IMG/VR virus record: IMGVR_UViG_3300036715_000626 | Span: 124,001 to 188,000 of that record | Length of the DNA stretch: 64,000 bases | Strand: one strand, 5' to 3' | Source: a virus | Part shown: one piece after another, positions 1 through 8,246 of the stretch | How positions within the stretch are numbered: position 1 is the stretch's first letter | Layout: each line of letters starts with the position of its first letter | Made by a program: the position numbers and the translations under genes | The notes under the pieces: model-generated | What the model was told of the DNA's origin: nothing | Database searches by the model: none | What the model saw: the letters and a program-made list of their open reading frames with translations, nothing else

Positions 1-1035
1 AGAAGTTGGGCAAGTGAATTTGGTAAACCTAATTTACAATACTGGCATGTACTTGAAAAACTTATTCTAGAGATGAAAGAAAAAGATATAACTTATGAAA
101 TAGTTAAAGTCTTAGGCCATTCAACATCGTTAGGAAATATTCTAGCAGACCGTTTAGCATTATTAGGACGTACTGAATCAACGCGTTTAAACGCAGATAT
201 CTCTATAATGGTTACTCCTGCTAAGAACTACTGGACTGCTAAAGTTGATAGACATCCGTTCCTAAGTTTTAAACAATTGTTCTTTACTAACACATTACGA
301 GAATCTAACACTGAAAACTTGTATGCTGTGATGAACTACAAACGTGATGTAGAACCTGGTAAGAAATCACACGAAGCTTGTTTTGGACTAGTACTCTTAC
401 AAGAACAACAAACCTACATTGAAAGTGTTATTGACGTATATCAAAAGCATCTTAAGACATTATCGATAATTTATACAGCAAATCTAAATGATATTTATTC
501 ACAATATGCTATCTTGTATAATAGTTTGTTTGGAGATAAAATATATAATTATAACCGTAAGAGAGGAATTCTGAGTGTATTGGAAAGACTTGAATTAGTA
601 TATGACGTAAGACCTACTGGATTAGCTAACCAAGCTATCGACAAGATAATGGGGCTCTACACAATTATTCGTGAATATCGATCAACTGATAAGGTTCATG
701 CTAATCGTCTCTTTATAGACGTCACAGATAGCTTCTACGGTGTAGATGAGAAAGGTAAACCAGTTACTGTTATTAAAAACGGTATTAACTCTGTTAACCT
801 TGAAGTAAACGCTTTCGATACAGATTTGTTTATTCCGATTGAATTAGGAAAAGATACTTTAGAACGTAATGTATTTAAACGTATTGAAAAAGAAAATACT
901 AAAGTTACTTTAGTGGTCACTAAGATATCTCCGACATTTATCGATTACTATCTTGTAGTTGAAATGGTTAACACTGGAGATATTTCAGTATGGTGTAATT
1001 TCTATAATAATAACATACTTTTACCAAAAAAATAA
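1..1035 (+). CDS. RNase H-like protein, 5' end outside the window
   Basis: The reading frame is open from base 1, so the gene starts to the left of the window; the ATG at 73 is internal. The visible part is 344 codons. Early residues resemble the last part of an RNase HI fold: a helix (QYWHVLEKLILEM), a strand (YEIVKVLGH) and then GHSTSLGNILADRLALLG, which matches the family ending GHxGxxxNExADxLA. The Asp of ADRLA would be the last catalytic carboxylate. RNase H removes RNA from RNA:DNA hybrids, for example replication primers. About 290 residues follow that I do not recognise, so this is RNase H plus a long C-terminal region. The other catalytic acids lie outside the window and cannot be checked. 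The gene ends at a bidirectional hairpin. Confidence 0.55.
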   Translation, partial: RSWASEFGKPNLQYWHVLEKLILEMKEKDITYEIVKVLGHSTSLGNILADRLALLGRTESTRLNADISIMVTPAKNYWTAKVDRHPFLSFKQLFFTNTLRESNTENLYAVMNYKRDVEPGKKSHEACFGLVLLQEQQTYIESVIDVYQKHLKTLSIIYTANLNDIYSQYAILYNSLFGDKIYNYNRKRGILSVLERLELVYDVRPTGLANQAIDKIMGLYTIIREYRSTDKVHANRLFIDVTDSFYGVDEKGKPVTVIKNGINSVNLEVNAFDTDLFIPIELGKDTLERNVFKRIEKENTKVTLVVTKISPTFIDYYLVVEMVNTGDISVWCNFYNNNILLPKK

Positions 1036-1039
1036 CCGA

Positions 1040-1073
1040 TAACTACTACCTAGGTAATCCTAGGTAGTAGTTA
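1040..1073. terminator. hairpin terminator between convergent genes
   Basis: A 14-bp perfect stem (1041-1054 with 1059-1072) and a TAAT loop lie between the rightward gene ending at 1035 and the leftward small gene ending at 1071. On the minus strand it is followed after a few bases by a T-rich tract (plus-strand A-run at 1026-1032). Confidence 0.85.
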
Positions 1074-1214
1074 CTTAATGAAACTGTGTATGCTGTGTAT
1101 AAAACTAGCAGCATAGTATGTACCTGTCGCTAAAGTCGCGACTCCTAATACTGTGGCTAGAATTTCTTCTAGAACAGTATTCCAATTCCCGGTAACGATA
1201 TTTTTAACATTCAT
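1071..1214 (-). CDS. small single-helix membrane protein (47 aa)
   Basis: A short leftward ORF of 47 codons, beginning MNVKNIVTGNWNTV. It starts at ATG 1214 with a good Shine-Dalgarno (GAGGAG) about 8 nt upstream and stops inside the terminator hairpin. Residues from about 15 to 38 (VLEEILATVLGVATLATGTY and on) form one hydrophobic, small-residue-rich stretch that fits a transmembrane helix. It has its own upstream promoter-like box (1245-1255) and lies downstream of another terminator, so it appears to be a monocistronic unit. The function is unknown; a small membrane protein of this kind could act on the envelope (lysis, exclusion), but nothing in the sequence decides this. Confidence 0.7.
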   Translation of the reverse strand: MNVKNIVTGNWNTVLEEILATVLGVATLATGTYYAASFIHSIHSFIK

Positions 1215-1244
1215 AATAGACTCCTCGGTCTGGTATTAATTAAC

Positions 1245-1255
1245 TATATAATATA
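1245..1255 (-). promoter_or_regulatory. promoter-like box TATATTATATA
   Basis: On the minus strand this is one of eleven copies of a YATATTATWWA box, about 31-41 nt before the start of the 47-aa gene. No good -35 hexamer is evident, so a phage polymerase promoter is possible. Confidence 0.5.
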
Positions 1256-1282
1256 GCTTTATATTTTAATGGAAATGATGTT

Positions 1283-1312
1283 ACACTATGGACGCATATG
1301 CATCCATAGTGT
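1283..1312 (-). terminator. hairpin terminator after the 292-aa gene
   Basis: An inverted repeat with arms ACACTATGGA and TCCATAGTGT and an inner palindrome GCATATGC, starting at the stop codon of the leftward gene at 1312. Confidence 0.75.
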
Positions 1313-2190
1313 TATTTATCGGCTAACTTCTCTACGAGAGTAATAGAATGTTTAAACGTATCTAAACACTGATTGTATACATAGATCATTGTGATAGCAC
1401 TTGTGATTGCTTTAGCGGAGTTCTCTAGCATACCACCAAGATGTTCTAACACGTTACGAGAAATATTCATATCTTTATTATCATTAAGATACTTGTAAAG
1501 AGTGTTAACTCGTTCTGAAATAACTTTGGAAAGAGTTTTAATCTCTTCCATGCGTTTAAGCGTCGCGGTACCGTTTAGTTTAATAATAGTGTCATAACAC
1601 GTATCATAACTATTGATAGACGGAATAACGTTACCTAAGTTAGCTCTATCCTTAACACCGTTCTCATCGATGATTTCTGCGATAAGACCATATAATTTTG
1701 AAGAGATTTCAAAATCGTTTTTATCGCGGAATGGTTTAGTTTGTGTACGGAAATCTTTATTAGTAAGAACTTTTGAAACAGTATCGTCAGTTTCTTTAAG
1801 TATAGCGATAAGTTCCTTATCGATAATATCAAATCCACGCGATACACGATCAAGACTGTCCGGTAATGAAAGTTTCATACCTAACAAGACAGGTACTTGT
1901 ATTTTTTCAACATCAACAAGTTTAACGTTTTGTTTAATCTTATCAATACTCTGACGCATATCAAAGAGTTCTTTACCGCTGCGAGTAAGTTGTTGATCGT
2001 TCATACCCATAAGACGATTGATGGAGTTTACAAATGTTTCAGAGATAGCTTTGAGTTGTGATGTAAAGAACGAAGCAATCTGTGAAATGAATACTCCAAA
2101 TTCCTCGTTACTAGGGTTATATTTAGCCCGTTCGTACATATTAGGAATACCTAAAAGTGCTTGAGTGTTAACTAATTTTAAATTTTCCAT
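1312..2190 (-). CDS. unknown protein, helical (292 aa)
   Basis: I do not recognise this protein. It is predicted to be mostly alpha-helical, with long amphipathic stretches (for example residues 30-110 and 200-290), few cysteines, and no signal peptide or membrane segment. The start at ATG 2190 follows GGTTACTTCT, a weak ribosome site, with a divergent intergenic space of 87 nt to the RecA-like gene. It is a single-gene unit ending at a hairpin. Composition and neighbourhood would fit a virion or internal phage protein, but this is only inference. Confidence 0.6.
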   Translation of the reverse strand: MENLKLVNTQALLGIPNMYERAKYNPSNEEFGVFISQIASFFTSQLKAISETFVNSINRLMGMNDQQLTRSGKELFDMRQSIDKIKQNVKLVDVEKIQVPVLLGMKLSLPDSLDRVSRGFDIIDKELIAILKETDDTVSKVLTNKDFRTQTKPFRDKNDFEISSKLYGLIAEIIDENGVKDRANLGNVIPSINSYDTCYDTIIKLNGTATLKRMEEIKTLSKVISERVNTLYKYLNDNKDMNISRNVLEHLGGMLENSAKAITSAITMIYVYNQCLDTFKHSITLVEKLADK

Positions 2191-2277
2191 AGAAGTAACC
2201 TTTTTTGGTGTAATATCAATTAAAAAAGAAATTTAATGCCGTATATTTAAATAGGATATAAACGTTAAGGATAAAAT

Positions 2278-3717
2278 ATGTTAGATTTTGGAATATCGAA
2301 TAAAACTATGCCTAAATACCTTCTTAATATAGGAGCTGGTTTAGACATACCAACTGGTGATATTATAATTGGGAATAAAGGCGAAACTATTATTAACGGT
2401 GGTCATAGTCAACTAGTAGCGATAGCTGGTAACGGAAATAACTATAAGAGTAGTATTCTACACTATATGAATCTTTCAGCGGTATCAAGAGTGATGGAAG
2501 CACATGAAACACGCATGACCTCATACGATACTGAAGTTAACGTTTCGCTTACACGTCTGGAACATCTAGCTAAAAACTTTGAAAATCTTCCAGAAAATAT
2601 TATTACAGAAAGTCCTATTTGGAGTGTTACCGATAAAGCGATGATGGATGCTGAAGATTGGGCTAACATGTTTTTCAAATACGCAGAAGACAAACAGAAA
2701 GATAAAGCTAGTATGATACTTTGCGAGCCGTTCTTAGATCCTTATACTAAAGGACCTTTACATATGTTATTACCTACATTCGCCGAAATCGATTCACTAA
2801 GTGAATTTGAATCTTCAGCTACCGGTGATGTCATTACTAAAGATATTGATAGTTCAGATACCAATACGGCTGCTATGAAACAAGGTTTGTTTAAAATGAA
2901 GTTTATGGCTCAGTTACCACGACTTGCTAATGCTGCTAATATATATCTTTCATTCACAGCCCAGAGTGGTGAAAAAGTAAATATTGCTACAGGGCCTGCT
3001 GTTTATAATCAACCAGCTAAGAAACTTCAGTATATGAAACAAACTGATAACCTTAAAGGCGTTAGTAGTAAGTTCTATTTCTTAATTACTAACTTATGGT
3101 TTGCACATCCAGCGACACCTCTTAAGAATCAAACTACAAAACAACCAGAGTATCCACTTGGTAGTGATGTTGAGTCTACAGAGAACGAACTTAACATCGT
3201 TAAGATGACGACGGTTAGAAATAAGACAGGTCAGAGTGGTACAACACTTGAACTTGTTGTTTCACAAACTAACGGTGTACAACCATCATTAACAGAGTTC
3301 CACAATATCAAAGAGAATGGCCGTTACGGTATTTCTGGTTCTAACTTAAGTTATGCTTTGGATTTATTACCAGAAGTCAATCTATCACGAACAACAGTTC
3401 GTAAAAAGATCGATAGCAACCATATTTTAAGACGAGCTATTAATATTACATTAGAACTTATGCAAGCACATATTTATCTTTGGAAACTTGGTGATAGTGG
3501 TTTACTCTGCACTCCTAAAGAACTCTATGACGATATTAAAAAATTAGGATATGATTGGAATATCCTTTTGAATACTCGTGGGTACTGGACGTTCAACCAG
3601 TATACTAACAAGAAACCATTCTTAAGTACTATTGATTTGCTTAAGATGCGTAAAGAAAAATACTTCCCATACTTCTTAAACGAAGATAAAACATTAAAAG
3701 ATTATTATAAGGAATGA
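2278..3717 (+). CDS. RecA/DnaB-superfamily ATPase, candidate recombinase (479 aa)
   Basis: A P-loop ATPase of the RecA-like ASCE class. A Walker A-like loop lies at residues 51-58 (GNGNNYKS), preceded by the hydrophobic strand QLVAIA. The canonical Gly before Lys is Tyr, as in jumbo-phage DnaB-like proteins that have NYKS or KYKS. A Walker B-like strand with LLPTFAEIDSLSEF (about 164-177) resembles the RecA IDS motif. The segment around NIYLSFTAQSG may be the RecA-type sensor strand. Its probable role is DNA recombination or repair, or helicase-like work, in the cytoplasm. It is the first gene of a rightward run of five and starts with AAGGA 5 nt before ATG 2278. UvsX-like recombinase is the best guess; a second DnaB-like helicase is the alternative. 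Confidence 0.55.
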   Translation: MLDFGISNKTMPKYLLNIGAGLDIPTGDIIIGNKGETIINGGHSQLVAIAGNGNNYKSSILHYMNLSAVSRVMEAHETRMTSYDTEVNVSLTRLEHLAKNFENLPENIITESPIWSVTDKAMMDAEDWANMFFKYAEDKQKDKASMILCEPFLDPYTKGPLHMLLPTFAEIDSLSEFESSATGDVITKDIDSSDTNTAAMKQGLFKMKFMAQLPRLANAANIYLSFTAQSGEKVNIATGPAVYNQPAKKLQYMKQTDNLKGVSSKFYFLITNLWFAHPATPLKNQTTKQPEYPLGSDVESTENELNIVKMTTVRNKTGQSGTTLELVVSQTNGVQPSLTEFHNIKENGRYGISGSNLSYALDLLPEVNLSRTTVRKKIDSNHILRRAINITLELMQAHIYLWKLGDSGLLCTPKELYDDIKKLGYDWNILLNTRGYWTFNQYTNKKPFLSTIDLLKMRKEKYFPYFLNEDKTLKDYYKE

Positions 3718-3719
3718 TT

Positions 3720-3992
3720 ATGTCGACCATAACATTGGTGGAACCAGATAAAAAAGATAACGTATTTACAGTACACGCTGTCTCTACCGCAGGTGAGTTG
3801 TTCACACATACATCTGAAGCTAGTACTAAGACAGAAGCTATTGCTGACTTGTTATCAGAAGTTGATAAGAAAGGATGGGGGGATCAAGGCTTTATGGTTA
3901 CAGAAGTCATACCATCGCGTGTAGTGCAAGAATTTACATACAAATACGAACGAGATCCATTACTTGAAAATATGATATCCGGAGACAAATAA
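3720..3992 (+). CDS. unknown small protein (90 aa)
   Basis: Unrecognised. The protein begins MSTITLVEPDKKDNVFTVHAVS and has the alternating pattern of a small alpha/beta protein. Two ATGs are possible: 3714 overlaps the previous stop but sits directly on the AAGGA sequence, whereas 3720 has AAGGA at normal spacing, so 3720 is preferred. It lies between the RecA-like ATPase and a 127-aa protein in a tightly packed run, and may be translationally coupled to the ATPase. Confidence 0.7.
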   Translation: MSTITLVEPDKKDNVFTVHAVSTAGELFTHTSEASTKTEAIADLLSEVDKKGWGDQGFMVTEVIPSRVVQEFTYKYERDPLLENMISGDK

Positions 3993-3993
3993 A

Positions 3994-4377
3994 ATGCAAC
4001 AATCTCAACCTGAACAAACCAAACCATTATTGGATCCTAAAGCAGTAGCTCGTATACGTGCCCCTAAAGAAGAAGATCACATTAACCTGGTAGAACAAAT
4101 CGGACTACTATTACGCTTCGCCATTAGTCCTAGTGCTGAAAAGGCGTTTTTAGAAACACCCATGGTGAAAGATGTGTATAATAATAACAATGCATATCAG
4201 CGTGTTATTCTTAATAGATACTTCGCAACTACAATGTACCGTTTCCGTGCAAATAACCCTGTTAATATTACAGGCGCTATTCCATTATTATTTAACGATG
4301 GGTTTACAGAAGACTGGTTGTCAATAATGAAAGATTACGTTATTCCGTTCATTAAGAATAACAAGATCATGTGTTAA
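3994..4377 (+). CDS. unknown protein (127 aa)
   Basis: Unrecognised. The N-terminus is polar and Pro/Gln-rich (MQQSQPEQTKPLLDPKAV). A helical body follows, ending FIKNNKIMC with a C-terminal Cys. It begins one base after the preceding stop, with GGAG about 9 nt upstream, so it is co-transcribed with and probably coupled to the RecA-like gene. No membrane segment or known motif was seen. Confidence 0.7.
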   Translation: MQQSQPEQTKPLLDPKAVARIRAPKEEDHINLVEQIGLLLRFAISPSAEKAFLETPMVKDVYNNNNAYQRVILNRYFATTMYRFRANNPVNITGAIPLLFNDGFTEDWLSIMKDYVIPFIKNNKIMC

Positions 4378-4409
4378 TCGTATTTTCTGATATAAATTAA
4401 GGATTAACC

Positions 4410-5231
4410 ATGATTAGTGATACTCTAGATAAAAGACAAGCTGTGCTTGGTAAGAGCTTATTCGATAAGACAGTCACAAAGATTACTGTCAATATCAATA
4501 TTGTAAGTACATTACCACTGATGATAATGGAAGATGCTTTGTTAGATCGTAATGTTATCGATCTAACACCTATTCCTGCTGTTTCTGATTTACCATCGGT
4601 TAAGAATATTCTTATGGATCCTACCTATACAGAAAACGATATAGCGGTAGATCGTTTTATTCATATTACAACGGTTACTAACCCGCATACCTATTTTAAA
4701 TACGGATTGTGGTACGATAAACAATTTAAAGATATCATTGTGCTTCCAGGTACCGAGACTATCATATTTGACGATGATACGTTATCAAGTAGCGTTCTTG
4801 GAATAACAGGGTATCGCGTTGGTAGCGGTCTCGCAGTACCTGTTATTCCGGATGAAATGGTCATCGGTATGAATCTACAGCATAAATATGATTTACCAGT
4901 CGCTAAACAGAACATTGCTTCCACTATGTGGTTGGGCGATTTCCACGGACTGAACCCTATTCATAATCTTATCAATAACTTTAGCTATAGTGAAGTTTTT
5001 CAAGAAAAAAATGGTAAACAATTCAATATTGGTTTTTTAAGAGCTCGCTCTGAACCAGTTATTATGTTGGATCTTGGTCTAGCCGATAACTTATTCGAGA
5101 ATTTTGATAACGCTGTTAACAAATTACCACTCTATATGGTTTACCAACAAGGCATAACTCGCTATTCGTTTTCATACCTGGGTAATGTTAAACCAAAAAA
5201 TTATCGTGTTTGTATTTGTTTACAATTTTAG
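4410..5231 (+). CDS. unknown protein (273 aa)
   Basis: Unrecognised. It is a mixed alpha/beta protein that is beta-rich in the middle (residues about 70-160) and has a conserved-looking aromatic/acidic C-terminal half (STMWLGDFHGLNPIHNLINNF, split here only for description). AAGGA lies 8 nt before ATG 4410. It is the fourth gene of the rightward run. A virion or scaffold role is possible, but the sequence gives no motif. Confidence 0.7.
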   Translation: MISDTLDKRQAVLGKSLFDKTVTKITVNINIVSTLPLMIMEDALLDRNVIDLTPIPAVSDLPSVKNILMDPTYTENDIAVDRFIHITTVTNPHTYFKYGLWYDKQFKDIIVLPGTETIIFDDDTLSSSVLGITGYRVGSGLAVPVIPDEMVIGMNLQHKYDLPVAKQNIASTMWLGDFHGLNPIHNLINNFSYSEVFQEKNGKQFNIGFLRARSEPVIMLDLGLADNLFENFDNAVNKLPLYMVYQQGITRYSFSYLGNVKPKNYRVCICLQF

Positions 5232-5270
5232 TAACGTTGGTTGTACCAACGTTACAGGGAGATTTTGACT

Positions 5271-5939
5271 ATGAAAAATAGAAAAAAAGCAGAAGAGTTT
5301 ATCTTATCATATATCGATAAAATAGATCTTGGTGAAAAACGTAATACTAAACTTTACAAAGATTTGTTTAAAGGTATGTCTGATAATGAATTTGAAAACT
5401 TCATGTCCGGATTGCGTAATAAGACAATCACTTTAAGTATGATAGTACCTAACGGTGGTGATGTTAAAATCACTGTGGAAAATAATTTTAAGATAGCTAA
5501 AGAATTAGGACATGAGTTCTTTCAGAATATTCGCATTACTGGCCAAGTAGATTTACCTGATTTCATAACCCCTATTAAACATCTTACCTACATTCTTCCT
5601 ATTAGAAGAGCAGCGCAGTTACTCAGTAAGAAGATATCTATACCAGAGTCTGATAAATCAATTGATATGTTAACAGGTCAAGTTACTAATAAGTCTAAGT
5701 CTAGCAAGATAACTATGCCCGAGATACAAATGTTGATTGGTATGGGACTTAAAGATAGTGTGCGTGAGTTACTTAAAATTCGCGGCGGTGATATTCAAGC
5801 CAATAACGCTATGAATATGATGTTGTATAAACAAGGCTCGGCCTCACAAGCAGCTATTGAACCATACAGTTCAGGTGTGGAAAGTACGAAAACATTAAAG
5901 GCTTATCTTAACGCAAGCCATATTAAATCAACATTATAA
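5271..5939 (+). CDS. conserved jumbo-phage-type protein, unknown function (222 aa)
   Basis: The start at ATG 5271 is chosen because AGGGAGA lies 7 nt upstream; the longer frame from TTG 5241 has no ribosome site. The protein has a recognisable, well-conserved-looking C-terminal half: PIRRAAQLLSKKISIP, then IDMLTGQVTNKSKSSKITMPE, then LLKIRGGDIQ, ending HIKSTL. From memory, similar proteins with the order RRxxQ, KKIS, TGQVT and RGGD occur in giant phages, but I cannot attach a function. It is the last gene of the rightward run and is followed directly by a hairpin terminator. Confidence 0.7.
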   Translation: MKNRKKAEEFILSYIDKIDLGEKRNTKLYKDLFKGMSDNEFENFMSGLRNKTITLSMIVPNGGDVKITVENNFKIAKELGHEFFQNIRITGQVDLPDFITPIKHLTYILPIRRAAQLLSKKISIPESDKSIDMLTGQVTNKSKSSKITMPEIQMLIGMGLKDSVRELLKIRGGDIQANNAMNMMLYKQGSASQAAIEPYSSGVESTKTLKAYLNASHIKSTL

Positions 5940-5940
5940 A

Positions 5941-5973
5941 GTAACACTACTACCCACTGGGTAGTAGTGTTAC
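5941..5973. terminator. hairpin terminator between convergent genes
   Basis: A 15-bp perfect stem (5941-5955 with 5959-5973) and a 3-nt loop, between the rightward gene ending at 5939 and the leftward gene ending at 5980. Confidence 0.9.
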
Positions 5974-5979
5974 TGTTTG

Positions 5980-8181
5980 TTACACTGTATACTTACTAAT
6001 GTAAGGACCTTTCTGATATATAGCTAATGCTTCTTGTGGTGTTGGAAATGATGCATAATATTCAATACTATTTATTCCAACATTAGCAGCGTAATCAGGA
6101 CTAAACGCGACAAAACCGCCTGCTTGTATAGCGTTAGGTGATGCGTATGACGCAGATCCTAATAACAAAGTAACTGTTCCTAATAACACACCGTTAAGGT
6201 AACAAGTCGCGATATTATTAGTTTTATCTATTACGATAATAATGTTTAAAAAATTAGATATTTCGGTATTACCATACCCTGGTAACATATAATCTCTAAG
6301 ATCTAAAGTATTATCAAATTCAGTACTAACGTTAGCTATGGTTACTCGTCCAGTTGCAGTAGTATTTATACTTAAAAACCATGAATACTCACTACTGCCA
6401 GCAGTATTAAGTGCGTAATATTCGCCTACGATAAAATGATATTTTCCGGGAGTTAGATCTGTTAAACAAACCCACGTGCTAAGTGTATAGGTATCACTTT
6501 TATTATGTCCCGTAAAATCCATTCTTGGTAAAAAATATTGATTATACCCATTTATCACACCATATTTAGCATTTTGCAAATATGTATACGTAGGCGCTGT
6601 TGTTGCCAGGGTGGAATAACTACTCTCTAATATATCCTTATAATATGTGTTATCGTTAGTAATATTTTTAAACGTAGAATCCAGTAATAAACCTTGAGAT
6701 GCTTCATTCGGAGCACCGGTCACTGGGTCTATACCGCCAATAATATAACAAAAACCTAAATTACTATGTATTTGGTTAAAACTCCTCACAGCTATACCAG
6801 CATATTTTATTTTATGTACTTTATAACTAATATCGATAGGTGTTTCTCTAGAAGTACCAGTTAACATTCCAGAAGGATCTATTTCAAAAAATTCAATAGG
6901 TAGTAACGTATTGTTAAGCCCGCCTCCTATGATGGCTACCATATCACCAGTAGCAACTAGACCAGCTCCTTCACGGATATGGTTAGTAAACACACCTGAA
7001 TCTACAAAATCACTAGGTATACCATTTACTACGTTTGATACTAGTATTTTAATAGTAGGCGTATCGTTTATAATAGGATTAAACAAATACACATACCCGG
7101 TACCACTATATGCTTCAAGTTTATTGGTGGTAACTAATACCCTACCATCGCGATATGTAGTTTGTGCTGGGTACGCCGAAGTACTATGACTTGTAAAATC
7201 GCCTAGCACACCATTGTTATCAATAGGTGCTTTATACGCTAATCCAATATCCGAAATAACGTATATATGATTACCGACTGTAAAGGTAGTCGGGCGGTTC
7301 GTTAATCCAGATACTAGTTGTGTATCAGACATAGATAACTGCGGAGCTAATACGGTATCTTGTGTCCAACCAATTAAACTAGAATTAGTTACATCGATGT
7401 CGGTAAAATAAAGATTTGTGGTTTGACTTGAAATTCTCCAAGCACTAAGCCCAGAATCGTAAACTATAGTTATTCCTATTATATAGATACGATTCCTTGT
7501 TTCAAATACTGAAATAGGCATAACCATATCCCCACCATCTCTAGGTAAAAGACTATATGGAGTTAATGTAAAACTTTGATAGTCCGAAAGATCAAATATA
7601 CCAGGAGACGCTAATATTTCGGACGGGGTTCCGTCCGCTAGAAATCCACCTATACAATAATAGCGATCTTTAGTTCGTACTATAAAAGGATATTTAATAC
7701 CCATTTCTTGCCCTGTATATTGATACAAATCATTATTAACGGTATCGGGTACCCTAATTAAGTCATCTTTATCTGAAAATGATGGGGTTGATGGGTCAGT
7801 TAAATATTTATTTTGGTTATTAAGTTCAGTTAGATAATCTAAAGTTGGAGGTACTGTTGTGTCAAGTGGTTTATGTAAAGGAAACCCATCATATCCTTTA
7901 TGGACATTAGTTAAATTAGGATTAATGTAATCGTATAGTTCGTTGAAATATTGTCCAGTGTCACCTATGTTTGGATCATATGTATATGTTAAATACCGGA
8001 TCATAAGTTCAAAAGCTGCAGGTATAGTTCCGCCACCACCTGAACCACCACCACCTGAACCACCACCACCTGAACCACCACCACCTGAACCACCACCACC
8101 ACCATTGTTAATAGGGGGTACATAACTCGGGGCCTTCTTACTACATGGTCGATTTTTAGTATCGTAACTGTTAATATTCAT
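5980..8181 (-). CDS. virion surface protein: Gly-Ser linker, propeller-like repeats, LamG-like domain (733 aa)
   Basis: A short N-terminal anchor (about 25 residues) is followed by a (GGGGS)n linker at residues 27-51. The central region, about 100-520, contains recurring propeller-type blades, seen as YYCIGGFLADG, RIYIIGITIV, HIYVISDIGLA, MVAIIGGGLNN and CYIIGGIDPVTG, which suggest a Kelch-like beta-propeller. The last 200 residues (YTLSTWVCLTDLTPGKYHF... CYLNGVLLGTV) look like a LamG/concanavalin jellyroll, a common sugar-binding fold. It is probably an adsorption or decoration protein on the virion. The start at ATG 8181 has AAAGGA 6 nt upstream; an ATG at 8205 lacks one. It is a single-gene unit between two hairpins. 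Confidence 0.7.
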   Translation of the reverse strand: MNINSYDTKNRPCSKKAPSYVPPINNGGGGGSGGGGSGGGGSGGGGSGGGGTIPAAFELMIRYLTYTYDPNIGDTGQYFNELYDYINPNLTNVHKGYDGFPLHKPLDTTVPPTLDYLTELNNQNKYLTDPSTPSFSDKDDLIRVPDTVNNDLYQYTGQEMGIKYPFIVRTKDRYYCIGGFLADGTPSEILASPGIFDLSDYQSFTLTPYSLLPRDGGDMVMPISVFETRNRIYIIGITIVYDSGLSAWRISSQTTNLYFTDIDVTNSSLIGWTQDTVLAPQLSMSDTQLVSGLTNRPTTFTVGNHIYVISDIGLAYKAPIDNNGVLGDFTSHSTSAYPAQTTYRDGRVLVTTNKLEAYSGTGYVYLFNPIINDTPTIKILVSNVVNGIPSDFVDSGVFTNHIREGAGLVATGDMVAIIGGGLNNTLLPIEFFEIDPSGMLTGTSRETPIDISYKVHKIKYAGIAVRSFNQIHSNLGFCYIIGGIDPVTGAPNEASQGLLLDSTFKNITNDNTYYKDILESSYSTLATTAPTYTYLQNAKYGVINGYNQYFLPRMDFTGHNKSDTYTLSTWVCLTDLTPGKYHFIVGEYYALNTAGSSEYSWFLSINTTATGRVTIANVSTEFDNTLDLRDYMLPGYGNTEISNFLNIIIVIDKTNNIATCYLNGVLLGTVTLLLGSASYASPNAIQAGGFVAFSPDYAANVGINSIEYYASFPTPQEALAIYQKGPYISKYTV
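8032..8103 (-). repeat. 15-bp tandem repeat encoding GGGGS units
   Basis: About five tandem copies of a 15-bp unit (plus-strand CCACCACCTGAACCA). On the minus strand they encode GGGGS repeats in the 733-aa virion protein. The copies are nearly identical at the DNA level, so the number can change by slippage in steps of five residues. Confidence 0.95.
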
Positions 8182-8211
8182 GGTATATCCTTTAGAGTTT
8201 ATCATAAAAGA

Positions 8212-8243
8212 TACGACAGTATGGCTCGAGCCATACTGTCGTA
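8212..8243 (-). terminator. 32-bp perfect palindrome, terminator
   Basis: A perfect palindrome centred on CTCGAG directly after the leftward 716-aa gene, which ends at 8247. It fits the same class of unit-ending hairpins seen across the window. Confidence 0.8.
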
Positions 8244-8246
8244 GTC

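Noticed and set aside
8032-8103. Short direct repeats resembling a CRISPR or iteron array
   Set aside because: The 15-bp units have no spacers and lie in frame inside a coding sequence as GGGGS codons.
8212-8243. The 32-bp perfect palindrome as an attachment site or protein operator
   Set aside because: Equal-quality palindromes end nearly every transcription unit here, so terminator is the simpler reading. No integrase is present.
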